This document shows, piece after piece, positions 35,786 to 44,973 of a DNA stretch of 64,000 bases. Made by a program: the position numbers and the translations under genes. The notes beneath the pieces were generated by a model, which ran no database searches, had not been told where the DNA came from, and saw nothing but the letters and a program-made list of their open reading frames with translations. Source of the stretch: an uncultured Dehalococcoidia bacterium (GTDB lineage Bacteria > Chloroflexota > Dehalococcoidia > Lucifugimonadales > CATOSD01); contig CATOSD010000002.1 of assembly GCA_951812395.1 (NCBI GenBank), forward strand, positions 858,442 to 922,441, read 5' to 3'. Each line of letters begins with the position of its first letter. Position 1 is the first letter of the stretch.

Positions 35786-37464
35786 CCATGCCGTTCGAAA
35801 TCGACAGAGAGCGATATGGCGCCTTGTACGGCCCAACCGCCGGCGACCGCGTTCGCCTCGGCGACACAGACCTGTTCGCCCTCATCGAGCGCGACTACAC
35901 AGACTACGGCAACGAGATTATGGGCGGTTGGGCCAAGAATCTCAGGACGGGGATGATGTACTCCCACCGGCCCGCCCGGGACAGCGAGCTCGACAGCGTA
36001 GTCCTGAACGCCATCGTCATGGATCCGGTTCTCGGCATATTCAAGGGTAGCGTCGGCATCAAGGACGGCACTATCGCAGGCGTGGGTCGTGCCGGCAACC
36101 CCGACATCATGGACGGCGTGGACCTGGTCATCGGTCCGAACACCGTCGCATACCGCGGCGACGGCCTGTTCGCAACTCCGGGCGGCGTCGACAGCCACGT
36201 GCATATTGGAGACAACCCCAAGCTGATGGACGTTGCCCTCGCCGCCGGACTTACGACGCTCATAGGCGCCGGGCTGAACACCACCGGCCGCGCCACGATC
36301 CGGAGCTGGCTGCGGTCGTTCGAGAACATCCCGGTCAACCTCGCGCTCCAGGCGCGGGGCAGCGCGAGCCATCCATCTCCCATGGTGGAGAGCATCGAGG
36401 CGGGCGCCGCCGGCTTCAAGATCCACGAGGATGAAGGAGCATACCCCGACGTCATCGACACCTGCTTGCGCGTCGCGGACGAGTACGACGTTTCGGTCGC
36501 GCTCCACACCGACGGCCTCCACGAGTCCATGCAGGTGTCCGACACCATCGAGGCGATTGGCGGACGCGCGGTCCACGCCTACCACGTCGAGGGCGCGGGC
36601 GGCGGCCACGCGCCCGACCTCATCCGGCTGGCGGGCGTGAACAACATCATCACATCCTCCACCACGCCGACGATCCCCTACACGGTGAGCACTTACGAAG
36701 AGCACTTCAACATGACGGCGCAGGTGCACAACATCAACGTGGCCGCGCCCCCGGAGGCCGCCGCCCTCGACGAGCGGTTGCGGCGCGAGACCATGGCCGC
36801 CGAGGACGTGCTCCACGACCTGGGCGCGGTGCCCATCATCAACTCCGACTCGCAGGGCATGGGGCGCATTGGCGAGGTGATCACCCGGACGTGGCAGCTT
36901 GCCCACAAGATGAAGGGCGAACGCGGCGCGACGCACCCGGAGCACGACAACGAGCGCATCCTCCAATACCTCGCCAAGTACACCATCAACCCCGCCAAAA
37001 CCCACGGCATCTCGTCCTACGTCGGTTCGCTTGAGCCTGGCAAGATGGCCGACGTGGTGCTGTGGCGTCCCGCCTACTTCGGCGTCAAGCCGGAAATCGT
37101 GATAAAGGGCGGCACGTTCGTCTGGTCCCCGTCCGGCGATGGCAACGCGTCCATCAGGCAGAGCGAGCCGGTGGTCTACGGCCCCGCGTTCGGCGCCCTC
37201 GGCAACTCCGCCGCCGCGCTCAGCGCCTTCTTCGTGTCCCGCGCCTCCCTGGAGTCTCGGCTTCACAAGCGGCTGGGCACGCGCCGCCGGCTGCTTCCCG
37301 TGAAGGACGTGCGCACTACAACCAAGCGCAACATGGTGAGAAACGGCCTCAACCCCGACATACAGGTCGACCTCGAGAGCAGGCGCATCAGAGTGGACGG
37401 CGTCATCGTCACCTCCAGCCCCGTTTCCGTGGTGCCGCTCAACCGCCTCTACAACCTCGCGTGA
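35782..37464 (+). CDS. ureC: urease alpha subunit, divergent (UreC-like)
   Basis: The 560-residue product aligns along its whole length with UreC. Nickel and catalytic residues are kept: H139 and H141 in 'DSHVH', K213 (carbamylated Lys) and H215 in 'GFKIHEDEG', H242, H268 in 'YHVEGAGGGH', H316, R335 region 'RRETMAAED' and D356 in 'NSDSQGMG'. Two places differ. The flap reads 'AQVHN' so the flap cysteine is Val315. The segment between H141 and K213 is about nine residues shorter and 'HIGDNPK' replaces the usual 'HFICPQQ'. No ureD/E/F/G/H genes follow. Thus it may be a urease matured by genes elsewhere or a relative with another amide substrate. Confidence 0.85.
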   Translation: MTMPFEIDRERYGALYGPTAGDRVRLGDTDLFALIERDYTDYGNEIMGGWAKNLRTGMMYSHRPARDSELDSVVLNAIVMDPVLGIFKGSVGIKDGTIAGVGRAGNPDIMDGVDLVIGPNTVAYRGDGLFATPGGVDSHVHIGDNPKLMDVALAAGLTTLIGAGLNTTGRATIRSWLRSFENIPVNLALQARGSASHPSPMVESIEAGAAGFKIHEDEGAYPDVIDTCLRVADEYDVSVALHTDGLHESMQVSDTIEAIGGRAVHAYHVEGAGGGHAPDLIRLAGVNNIITSSTTPTIPYTVSTYEEHFNMTAQVHNINVAAPPEAAALDERLRRETMAAEDVLHDLGAVPIINSDSQGMGRIGEVITRTWQLAHKMKGERGATHPEHDNERILQYLAKYTINPAKTHGISSYVGSLEPGKMADVVLWRPAYFGVKPEIVIKGGTFVWSPSGDGNASIRQSEPVVYGPAFGALGNSAAALSAFFVSRASLESRLHKRLGTRRRLLPVKDVRTTTKRNMVRNGLNPDIQVDLESRRIRVDGVIVTSSPVSVVPLNRLYNLA

Positions 37465-37490
37465 CGAACGAGCCGGAGGGTCGAGAAGGA

Positions 37491-37958
37491 ATGACCAAGA
37501 CCATCTACCTGGCCAACCCATACGGGTTCTCGGCGCAGCAGAACGCACTGCTCCTCCCGCCTATAGCCGCGGCCCTGGAAACGCTCGGCCTCGAGGTGTG
37601 GGAGCCGTTCGCCCGCAACAACCAGCTCGACTTCTCCCAACCCGGCTGGGCGTACGAGATCGGCCAGAGGGACTTTCGCGACGTGGTCAACTCAGACGCT
37701 ACGTTCGCGGTGGTAAATGGCGTCCCCCCCGACGAAGGCGTGATGGTGGAGCTCGGCATGGCGATAGCTTTGGGCAAGCCCACGTTCCTGTTTCGCGACG
37801 ACTTCCGCCGAGCCACCGACAGCGAGGCGTATCCCCTCAACCTGATGCTCTTCACCGGGCTCCCAGAGGACGGCTGGCGCGACTACTACTACACCTCGCT
37901 GGAGGAGATAGCCTCCCCTGAAAAGGCGCTCGCGCGCTGGGCGAAAACCGATGGATGA
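37491..37958 (+). CDS. nucleoside 2-deoxyribosyltransferase-like protein
   Basis: The 155-residue product starts 'TKTIYLANPYGFSAQQ' and has 'LEVWEPFARN' near 36, 'SDATFAVVNG' near 69, and 'DEGVMVELGMAIALGKP' near 82 with the catalytic Glu, as in the NDT fold. Such enzymes split or exchange N-glycosidic bonds. ATG 37491 follows GAAGG. It overlaps hyuA by eight bases, so it belongs to the urease-hydantoinase operon and suggests a nucleobase or nucleotide substrate. Confidence 0.8.
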   Translation: MTKTIYLANPYGFSAQQNALLLPPIAAALETLGLEVWEPFARNNQLDFSQPGWAYEIGQRDFRDVVNSDATFAVVNGVPPDEGVMVELGMAIALGKPTFLFRDDFRRATDSEAYPLNLMLFTGLPEDGWRDYYYTSLEEIASPEKALARWAKTDG

Positions 37959-40005
37959 CTACGCCCTCGCGGTCGACGTGGGGGGCACCTTCACCGACGT
38001 CGTTCTGCTGAACCTCGCCACCGGCGAGTTCCGGCTGCACAAGACGCCCTCAACCCCCGACGACCCGTCGCGCGGCTTCATCGCCGGCGTCACCCGCATA
38101 CTCGAGGCAAATGGCGTCGCCTTCTCACAGGTCCGCCGCATCTTCCACGGCACCACCATCGCCACCAACGCCATCCTGGAGGGCAAGGGCACCCCCGTCG
38201 GCGTCCTGGTGTCGGAAGGCTTCAAGTACGTCCTTGAGATCGGACGCCACAGCATGGACCGCATGGCCAACCCCCACGTCTGGGTCAAGCCGGAACGCCC
38301 CGTGCCTCCGGAGCGCGTGCTCGAAGTCTCCGGCCGCACCGCCTTCGACGGCGCAATCCTTTCGGCACTCGACGAGGACGCCGTCCGCTTGGCAACGGAG
38401 CGCTTCCGGTCCGAAGGCATCGAGTCCATCGCCGTCTCCCTGAACCACTCCTACGCAAACCCCGCCCACGAGCGCCGCATACGCGAGCTCGTTTCGGAAA
38501 CCATGCCGAACGCCCACCTTTCCCTGTCGTCCGATGTGCTGCCGGTCTTCCGAGAGTACGAGCGGACGATCACCACCGTTCTCAACGCCTACGTCATGCC
38601 CCGCGTGAGCGGCTACATCGAGAACCTGAACACGGACCTGCGCGCGCTCGGAATGGAGGCCCCGCTGCTCATCATGAAGTCCAACGGCGGCGTAATAGGC
38701 GCGGAAACCGCCATCCGCCAGCCGGTCTACACCGCCCTGTCCGGCCCCGCCGCCGGCGTCATGTCCGCCATCGACGTGGCCCGCAGCACCGGCGTCGACG
38801 ACTGCATTTCGTTCGACATGGGCGGCACCAGCACCGACGTGTCGCTGGTCAGCCGGCGCACTCCCACCGTCACGCTGAACGGCAAACTGGGCGACTGGCC
38901 TGTGCAGCTTCCGATGCTGGACATCGCCACCATCGGCGCGGGCGGCGGCAGCATCGCCTGGCTCACGGCGGCGGGCAACCTGAACGTGGGGCCGCGCAGC
39001 GCCGGCGCCGCGCCCGGCCCGGTGTGCTACGGCTTGGGCGGCGCCGAGCCGACGGTCACGGACGCCAACCTGGTGCTGGGCCGCATCGACGACACCATCG
39101 CCGGCGGCGCGCTGACCCTGGACGTCAACGCCGCCAGATCGGCCATACAAGACAAGATCGCCTCTCCCCTGGGCCTGGATCTGCACCGCGCGGCCCACGG
39201 CATACTTCAAATCGTCAATAACAACATGATGGGCGCCATCCGCAACGTCAGCGTAGAGCGCGGCCACGACCCCCGCGACTTCGCGCTGGTCGCGTTCGGC
39301 GGCGCGGGGCCGATGCACGCCATCGGCGTGGCACGCCTGCTGGACATGACGACCGTCATCGCCCCGCCAAGCCCGGGCGTCGCCTCCGCCTACGGGCTGC
39401 TGGTGGCCGACTTCAAGAATGACTACGCCAGGACCTCGGTCCAGAAGGCGCCCAACTACGACGCCGCGGCCATGGAGCGCGTGTATCGCGGCCTGGAAGA
39501 CGAGGCCGCCCGCTGGCTCGACACCGAGTCCGTTCCCGCCGACCGCCGCAGCCTCGTCCGGTCCGCGGACCTGCGCTACGCCCACCAGGGCTTCGAAGTC
39601 ACCGTGGACTTCGCCGGCAGCGCCGTGGACCCGGCCGGTCTGGACGACACCATCGAGGGCTTCCACGCGGAGCACGGTCGCCTGTTCGGATTCTCCCTGG
39701 ACCAGCCGGTGGAGATCGTCACCCTTCGCGTCACCGCCTTTGGACACCTGGATTCGGTGAGCGTGGCGTCGCTTTCACGCGATCTGGGTGCGCCGTCCGA
39801 CGCCCTTGTGGGCCGGCGGCAGGTCTACTTCGATGACGCCGGGGGATTCGTCCCGTGCGAAATACTCGACCGGGCGAATCTGGGGCCGGGATCGACTGTG
39901 GACGGCCCGGCCATCCTCGAAAACGTCGACTCCACGGTGGTCATCGATCCTGGCTGGCAGGCCCGAATCGACGACTACGGCAACTGCATCATGTGTCCGG
40001 CCTAG
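37951..40005 (+). CDS. hyuA: hydantoinase / oxoprolinase A-type subunit
   Basis: The 684-residue protein is of the HyuA/OplA ATPase family: 'ALAVDVGGTFTDVVLLN' near 5-21, 'FHGTTIATNAILEG' near 65, 'SFDMGGTSTDVSLV' near 288, and 'ALVAFGGAGPMHAIG' near 447. With HyuB it opens hydantoins, N-methylhydantoin or 5-oxoproline at the cost of ATP. It overlaps the deoxyribosyltransferase-like gene and hyuB follows after 18 bases. A long minus-strand frame across it (38125-39747) is only a shadow. Confidence 0.9.
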   Translation: MDDYALAVDVGGTFTDVVLLNLATGEFRLHKTPSTPDDPSRGFIAGVTRILEANGVAFSQVRRIFHGTTIATNAILEGKGTPVGVLVSEGFKYVLEIGRHSMDRMANPHVWVKPERPVPPERVLEVSGRTAFDGAILSALDEDAVRLATERFRSEGIESIAVSLNHSYANPAHERRIRELVSETMPNAHLSLSSDVLPVFREYERTITTVLNAYVMPRVSGYIENLNTDLRALGMEAPLLIMKSNGGVIGAETAIRQPVYTALSGPAAGVMSAIDVARSTGVDDCISFDMGGTSTDVSLVSRRTPTVTLNGKLGDWPVQLPMLDIATIGAGGGSIAWLTAAGNLNVGPRSAGAAPGPVCYGLGGAEPTVTDANLVLGRIDDTIAGGALTLDVNAARSAIQDKIASPLGLDLHRAAHGILQIVNNNMMGAIRNVSVERGHDPRDFALVAFGGAGPMHAIGVARLLDMTTVIAPPSPGVASAYGLLVADFKNDYARTSVQKAPNYDAAAMERVYRGLEDEAARWLDTESVPADRRSLVRSADLRYAHQGFEVTVDFAGSAVDPAGLDDTIEGFHAEHGRLFGFSLDQPVEIVTLRVTAFGHLDSVSVASLSRDLGAPSDALVGRRQVYFDDAGGFVPCEILDRANLGPGSTVDGPAILENVDSTVVIDPGWQARIDDYGNCIMCPA

Positions 40006-40023
40006 CCGGGGAGGGACAACGGT

Positions 40024-41874
40024 ATGCCAGCAGACGCCGACAGAGGCGAACACATCGCTCAGGGTGATTCCGTAGACCCGATCACGCTCCAGCTAATTCG
40101 AGGCTCCCTCCGCTCCGCCCGGCTCGAGTGCGAGCTCATAATCGAGCGCACCGCCATGTCGGCATTCATACGCGAGAAGAAGGACTACACGGTCAGCTTC
40201 CTGGACAGCCAGGGTCGCGAAATATACGGCGAAACCATGGGCAGCGACATTCTCGGCTGCGTGTGGGAATTCTACCCCGCGGGGTCCATGCGTCCCGGCG
40301 ACGTGTACTGGTACAACGACCCATACATCTCGCGCGGCAGCATCAGCCACACGCCGGACATGGTGTTCATCTCGCCCGTTTTCTTCGAGGGCGAGCTTGT
40401 GGCCTACTGCCACTCCTTCGCCCACTTCTGGGACCTGGGCGGCTCCCGCCCCGGCAGCATCGGCCCGGCAAACACCGAGATCTTCCACGACGGCACGCTC
40501 GTGCCGCCCATCCGCATCATCGAGCGCGGCAAGCTGAACGACGAGGCCTACCGTATCATCCTGCGCAACTCCCGCTACCCCGACCTGCTGGAGGGCGACA
40601 CCCGCGCCCTGATGTCCGCTGCGCAGCGCGCCGAGGAGCGGGTGTTGGAGATTTTCCGCCGGTTCGGCAAGGCGACCACGCTGGCCGCCATACGCCAGGA
40701 CCAGCGCGAGACGTCCGAGTTCGTTCGCCGCAAGACGCTCGAGACGATTCCGGAGGGGATCTACTCCACCCGCGACTACATGGACACCGACGGTGTGGGC
40801 GAAGAGTGGCACTCCTTCCACCTCGAGCTGAGACGGGATGGCGACCGCATCACCCTGGACGCCACCGGCAGCGACGATCAGGCCCCCGGCTCGATCAACT
40901 TCATGGCAAGCGACGGCGCCGTCGGCGCCTACTTCGGCCAGCACTTCCACCAGTACGACCCGTCCCTCACAATGAACGAGGGCCTTCTCGCCGCCGTGGA
41001 TGAGGTTAAGCTGCGCCCCGGCAGCATCCTGCAACCGCAGTGGCCCGCCGCGCTGGGTTGCCGCGCCCACACCTTCACCAAGCTCAAGAACGCCGTCCGC
41101 GCCGTCGTCGCCAAGGCCGGCGGCAGCGACGCCATGGCGGCGATGGCCGTTTACGTGATCGCCTACTGGCGCATGATCGACCCCGACTCTGGCGAGTGGA
41201 TGCTGTGCAGCGACGGCATCGCCGTCGGACACGGCGCACGCCCCGGCGCGGACGGTATCGACGCTGTGTACAGTCGTCACAACGAAAACTACCCGGCCGA
41301 GTTCATGGACGTGGAGTATCCGCTGCGAATGGAGCGGTACGCCATCAACCCCGACTCCGGCGGACCGGGCAAGCACCGCGGCGGCTGCGGCATCATCCGC
41401 GACGTGCGGCTGCTCGCGCCCGAGGGCACGTTCGGCCTGCGTGTGGAGAACAACCGCTTCCCCGCCTGGGGCGTCGCCGGTGGCAAGGCCGGCGGCACGT
41501 CCCGTGTAGTCCTGAATCCCGGACGCGCGGACGAGAGAGACGTCCCGCCCTTCTCGGACGATAACCCCTGGAGCGCCGGCGATATGGTGCGCATCCACAC
41601 TGCCGGCGGAGGCGGCTGGGGCGACCCTCTCGAACGCGAGGTCAGCCTCGTCGAAAAGGATGTGCGCGGCGGATTCGTCTCCGTGGAATCGGCTCGCTCC
41701 GAGTACGGCGTCGCAATCGATCCCGACACGCTGAGGGCGGACGTCCCAGGAAGCTCCGCACTCCGCAAGGACCTGCGGAAGGTGCGCGAGCAGCCGAAGC
41801 TGTTCCACCGTTTCTTCTACTTCGACGACGATGAAGAGGAGCGGCGCTGGATCGAGCGCAACATGCCGCGATAG
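40024..41874 (+). CDS. hyuB: hydantoinase / oxoprolinase B-type subunit
   Basis: The 616-residue product has HyuB features: 'DPITLQLIRGSLRSARLECE' near 19-38, 'FLDSQGREIYGE' near 59, 'FAHFWDLGG' near 133, 'FMASDGAVGAYFGQ' near 295, and the C-terminal 'GGPGKHRGGCGIIRDVRLLA' near 440-460 typical of the family. ATG 40024 follows GGGAGG. It should form a complex with HyuA. The FAD oxidase gene follows after 12 bases. Confidence 0.9.
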   Translation: MPADADRGEHIAQGDSVDPITLQLIRGSLRSARLECELIIERTAMSAFIREKKDYTVSFLDSQGREIYGETMGSDILGCVWEFYPAGSMRPGDVYWYNDPYISRGSISHTPDMVFISPVFFEGELVAYCHSFAHFWDLGGSRPGSIGPANTEIFHDGTLVPPIRIIERGKLNDEAYRIILRNSRYPDLLEGDTRALMSAAQRAEERVLEIFRRFGKATTLAAIRQDQRETSEFVRRKTLETIPEGIYSTRDYMDTDGVGEEWHSFHLELRRDGDRITLDATGSDDQAPGSINFMASDGAVGAYFGQHFHQYDPSLTMNEGLLAAVDEVKLRPGSILQPQWPAALGCRAHTFTKLKNAVRAVVAKAGGSDAMAAMAVYVIAYWRMIDPDSGEWMLCSDGIAVGHGARPGADGIDAVYSRHNENYPAEFMDVEYPLRMERYAINPDSGGPGKHRGGCGIIRDVRLLAPEGTFGLRVENNRFPAWGVAGGKAGGTSRVVLNPGRADERDVPPFSDDNPWSAGDMVRIHTAGGGGWGDPLEREVSLVEKDVRGGFVSVESARSEYGVAIDPDTLRADVPGSSALRKDLRKVREQPKLFHRFFYFDDDEEERRWIERNMPR

Positions 41875-41886
41875 GAAGGTAAGGAC

Positions 41887-43080
41887 ATGAGCAAGAGCGC
41901 GGACGTGGTCGTAATCGGCGCCGGCGCGGTCGGCTGCTCGGTGGCCTACTACCTGGCGCGGGAGGGCCTCAGCGTGACCGTACTCGAGCGGGAGGCCATC
42001 GGCAGCGGCGCCTCCGCGCACGCCACCGGCTCGCTGGGCCTGCTCGGCGCCGAGTTCTCGCCCGGCCCTTCCTTCGAGATGGCCCGCGCCTCATTCGCCG
42101 AGTTCAAAGAGCTGGTCCCCGAGCTGGAGGACGCCACGGGCATGGACCTGCTCTACCAGCGTCGCCCTTCACTACGGCTGGCGCTGGACGACGAAGAGGC
42201 CGACCTCATCAAGAGCTTCATGGTATGGCAGCAGCTTCACGTCGACATGCGCTGGATCGACGCCCAGGAGGTCCACGAAATCGAACCCCGCCTCAGCCCG
42301 TCCATCGTCGGGGCGGTCTACGAGGACGAGTCCGCCCAGCTCGACAGCTACCGGCTGAACCTGGCGCTGGCGCGCGGAGCCGAACTACTCGGCGCCACGA
42401 TACTCAACCGGGAAGTGACCGGCCTGACCATGCGCGGCTCCGCGATTACCGGTGTCACCACGCCATCCGAAGAGATACATTGCGGGACCGTGGTGGTTGC
42501 CGCGGGCACCTGGAGCCGCGCCTTCACTCCCTGGCTGGGTTTTCCGGCGCCCGTCCGCCCGCTCAAGGGCGAGCGCCTGTTGCTCAACTACCCCGGCGAT
42601 CCCCTGCCTGTGCTGATAAGCTCTCCCAAACGCGGTCACATGATCAGCCGGTTGGACGGCTTCACCAGTGTCGGCAGCACCGGCGGCCGGGACTACGACC
42701 GCAGGGACCTCTTCTGGGGCGAGGAGTTCGACCGCGTACCCACCGAGACCGCCCGGCTGGAGTTGCTTCAGCGGGCCATAGACGTCCTTCCGGACCTGGA
42801 ACGCGCCGAACTGGTGCAACAGCTTGCCGGGTCCCGGCCGCTCAGCCCGGACGGCAGACCCATCATCGGGCCCGTGCCCGGTCTAGAAAACGTGCTGTTG
42901 GCCACAGGCCACACCACGAAGGGCATCCACCTGGGGCCGATCACCGGACGCATCATCGCCGACTACGTCTGCCGCGGATCGACCCAGGCCGTCTCCGACA
43001 TACGGGAGTTCCTCCCCGACCGCTTCGCCGGCTTCACCGACGCCGACTTTCTCCCCGCCGCCCGCGCCACGGACGAGTAG
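41887..43080 (+). CDS. FAD-dependent amino acid/sarcosine oxidase-like (DAO) protein
   Basis: This 397-residue protein begins 'DVVVIGAGAVGCSVAYYLA' (dinucleotide fold) and has 'ASAHATGSLGLLG' near 40-52, 'VVVAAGTWSRAFTPWLG' near 201 and 'GHTTKGIHLGPITGRIIADY' near 341. It is of the DAO family that oxidises glycine, sarcosine or similar amines. As last gene of the urease-hydantoinase operon it may oxidise sarcosine made from N-methylhydantoin/creatinine (inference). Confidence 0.85.
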   Translation: MSKSADVVVIGAGAVGCSVAYYLAREGLSVTVLEREAIGSGASAHATGSLGLLGAEFSPGPSFEMARASFAEFKELVPELEDATGMDLLYQRRPSLRLALDDEEADLIKSFMVWQQLHVDMRWIDAQEVHEIEPRLSPSIVGAVYEDESAQLDSYRLNLALARGAELLGATILNREVTGLTMRGSAITGVTTPSEEIHCGTVVVAAGTWSRAFTPWLGFPAPVRPLKGERLLLNYPGDPLPVLISSPKRGHMISRLDGFTSVGSTGGRDYDRRDLFWGEEFDRVPTETARLELLQRAIDVLPDLERAELVQQLAGSRPLSPDGRPIIGPVPGLENVLLATGHTTKGIHLGPITGRIIADYVCRGSTQAVSDIREFLPDRFAGFTDADFLPAARATDE

Positions 43081-43095
43081 GCGCAGCGACGAAGG

Positions 43096-43863
43096 TCACT
43101 TGTCAGTGCCCGGCCCCCAGGTCGTGCCGAACTCCGCTCGCAACGCCAACCGTCCGGTGAACGTGCCGGCGTCCTGGAGCGCCAGGTACACGGCGCACGG
43201 GCCGACAGCGCTGGGATCGACCCTCTCGTGCCAGTCCCGCTGCGTCCACGGGATGGCCGCGGAGCCCTCGCTGCGCAGCGAGCCGGGACTCAGTATGTTG
43301 ACAGCGATGTTGTAGTCCCGCACCTCGTCTGCAAGGCACAGGCTGAACATGTGCACCGCCGCCTTGCTGGCGCTGTAGAGCACGCCGCCGCCCAGGCCGG
43401 GATCGGTCGCCATCCTGGAGCCGATGTTGATGATGCTGCCTCGCCCTTGCTCCATCATCGCGGGAAGAACCGCGCGGGAGCACAGGTAAGGGCCATTGGC
43501 GTTGACGCGCATCACCTGGTCCCACCGCGCAGGGTCTATTTCAAGAATCGACTCTCCCAGCACCATGGCGCCGGCGTTGTTGAAGAGCACGTCGATCTTG
43601 CCGTAGCGGTCCAGCGCCCGGCGGACCATGGCGTCGACCTGGGTCTCATCGGTCACGTCGCAGTCGACCGCCAGGACGTCCCCGCCCGCGTTCCGAATGT
43701 CAGCCGCCGTCTCCTCGAGCGTCCCATCCAGGCCCGTTGGAGACTGGCTGCGAGCGCATATGACGACGCTCGCGCCCTCCCCGGCGTACTCCTTGGCGAT
43801 GGCGCGGCCCAGCCCCCGGCTGGCGCCGGTGACGACGGCCACCATTCCGTTCATCTGTCCCAC
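43096..43863 (-). CDS. short-chain dehydrogenase/reductase
   Basis: The 255-residue SDR has 'VVTGASRGLGRAIAKEY' at 9-25, 'DVLFNNAGAMV' near 88-98, 'IINIGSRMATD' with the catalytic Ser near 143, and 'YSASKAAVH' with Tyr and Lys near 160. It oxidises or reduces an alcohol/ketone with NAD(P). Convergent with the DAO gene, 15 bases apart; the cupin gene lies 13 bases upstream of it on the same strand. Confidence 0.87.
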   Translation of the reverse strand: MGQMNGMVAVVTGASRGLGRAIAKEYAGEGASVVICARSQSPTGLDGTLEETAADIRNAGGDVLAVDCDVTDETQVDAMVRRALDRYGKIDVLFNNAGAMVLGESILEIDPARWDQVMRVNANGPYLCSRAVLPAMMEQGRGSIINIGSRMATDPGLGGGVLYSASKAAVHMFSLCLADEVRDYNIAVNILSPGSLRSEGSAAIPWTQRDWHERVDPSAVGPCAVYLALQDAGTFTGRLALRAEFGTTWGPGTDK

Positions 43864-43876
43864 GGTCGCCCCGCGT

Positions 43877-44269
43877 CTAGAGGTTCTGCACCAGGTTGTC
43901 GGGCGCCCGGCAGAGGATAGCCACCATCTCCTCGTCGTAGGGGTTTTCCTCGATGTGCGGAGTGTGGGCCGGCACGAACAGGAAATCGCCGGGCCCCGCC
44001 TCGACCGAATCCTCGAAGTTCTCGCCGAACAGCACTCGCACGTGGCCCTGCATGACGTACACCGCGGTCTCCGCTTCCAGGTGCGTGTGTGGCGGGCCCT
44101 TCTCCCGCGGCGCCGCCGTCACCTTGCCCATCCAGATTTTCGTCGTGTCGCCCTTACCCGGCAGAACCGCCGGCTGTCGCACCATGCCGGGCGTCTGCAG
44201 CGCTTCCGAGGCGTCGCCCACGTCCTGCATCACGTAAGGCTTCTGGCCTACCTTCTGTTCCGTTGCCAT
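43877..44269 (-). CDS. cupin-domain protein
   Basis: The 130-residue product is a single small cupin: 'KGPPHTHLEAETAVYVMQGH' near 56-75, with metal-binding His-x-His and Glu, 'FVPAHTPHIEENP' near 97-109 with the third His. It would be a cytoplasmic metal-bound isomerase, dioxygenase or binding protein. ATG 44269 is behind GGAGGAAC. It is followed by the SDR gene. Confidence 0.8.
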   Translation of the reverse strand: MATEQKVGQKPYVMQDVGDASEALQTPGMVRQPAVLPGKGDTTKIWMGKVTAAPREKGPPHTHLEAETAVYVMQGHVRVLFGENFEDSVEAGPGDFLFVPAHTPHIEENPYDEEMVAILCRAPDNLVQNL

Positions 44270-44356
44270 GGCTGTTCCTCCTTACCTCTTCTGACCAATC
44301 CGATACCGCTGGGGTAATCGGTCTGGCGTCCACTACGGGCGCTGCCCCCAAGAAGA

Positions 44357-44430
44357 GCCTATCCGACAAGTCCCTTCTCCCTCGCAGGGGGAAGGTTAGG
44401 ATGGGTGTGATGAACGGGTGTCGGATAGGC
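44357..44430. repeat. MITE-like element with perfect 12-bp terminal inverted repeats
   Basis: GCCTATCCGACA (44357-44368) and TGTCGGATAGGC (44419-44430) are perfect inverted repeats that bound a 50-base core 'AGTCCCTTCTCCCTCGC...GGTTAGGATGGG'. The same core recurs at 62361-62474 and 62833-62898. No coding capacity; a dispersed, non-autonomous element. Confidence 0.8.
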
Positions 44431-44520
44431 CTTTAGGCCCTCGCGGGCCATGATACATCATCAAGCCACAGACATGTGCGCCATTGTCCGTCCGAGCAGA
44501 AAGCATTCAGTCGCTCCCCA

Positions 44521-44751
44521 TCAGAACGGCCACGTATAGGACTCGATGTAGCCGAACTTATGGAGCATCGCGACGGCTTCCCAGTAGATTAGCCAGAGGG
44601 GACCGAGCAAGAGGCGCCCGGCGAGGTTCGTCGTGAGCCCCAGCGAAGTCGCCAGCCCGGCCTCCTCGACGCCGAACCTGAAGACGAGGTAGCCCATCCA
44701 CGCCGCGTCGTGGGCGACCCCCTCGATTGCTAGGTACAGGTGCAGCAACAC
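44521..44751 (-). CDS. possible small membrane protein or remnant
   Basis: A 76-codon frame from GTG 44751 gives hydrophobic runs 'AAWMGYLVFRFGV' and 'LLLGPLWLIYWEAVAML' and ends 'YIESYTWPF'. It has transmembrane character, but I recognise no family and the ribosome site is weak, so it might be the end of a lost longer gene. The space 44431-44973 holds nothing else I can name except AT-rich sequence with TACAAT at 44951-44956 before the peptidase gene. Confidence 0.35.
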   Translation of the reverse strand: MLLHLYLAIEGVAHDAAWMGYLVFRFGVEEAGLATSLGLTTNLAGRLLLGPLWLIYWEAVAMLHKFGYIESYTWPF

Positions 44752-44973
44752 TTGGAGTCCCCCAGCCCAGCCTATTGACCACTACCCAACCCGTCCGGGA
44801 CAGTGACGAAGGCCCTGGGCGGGGAACGGAAGTCCACTACACCACCGCCGCGCTCAGGGCCTCGCCGCGAATCGTAGCACACGGTCCGCTCAGTCAACAA
44901 TGTGAGCCCCGTACAGACACACTAATGTCCGTCTGTTCAGTTACACTGGCTACAATCGAGTGAGGAGGACAAC

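Noticed and set aside
40093..42021. A 642-codon minus-strand open frame, and similar ones at 38125-39747 and 35689-37548
   Set aside because: They mirror hyuB, hyuA and ureC. Val/Gly/Ala/His-rich text without domains marks them as antisense shadows.
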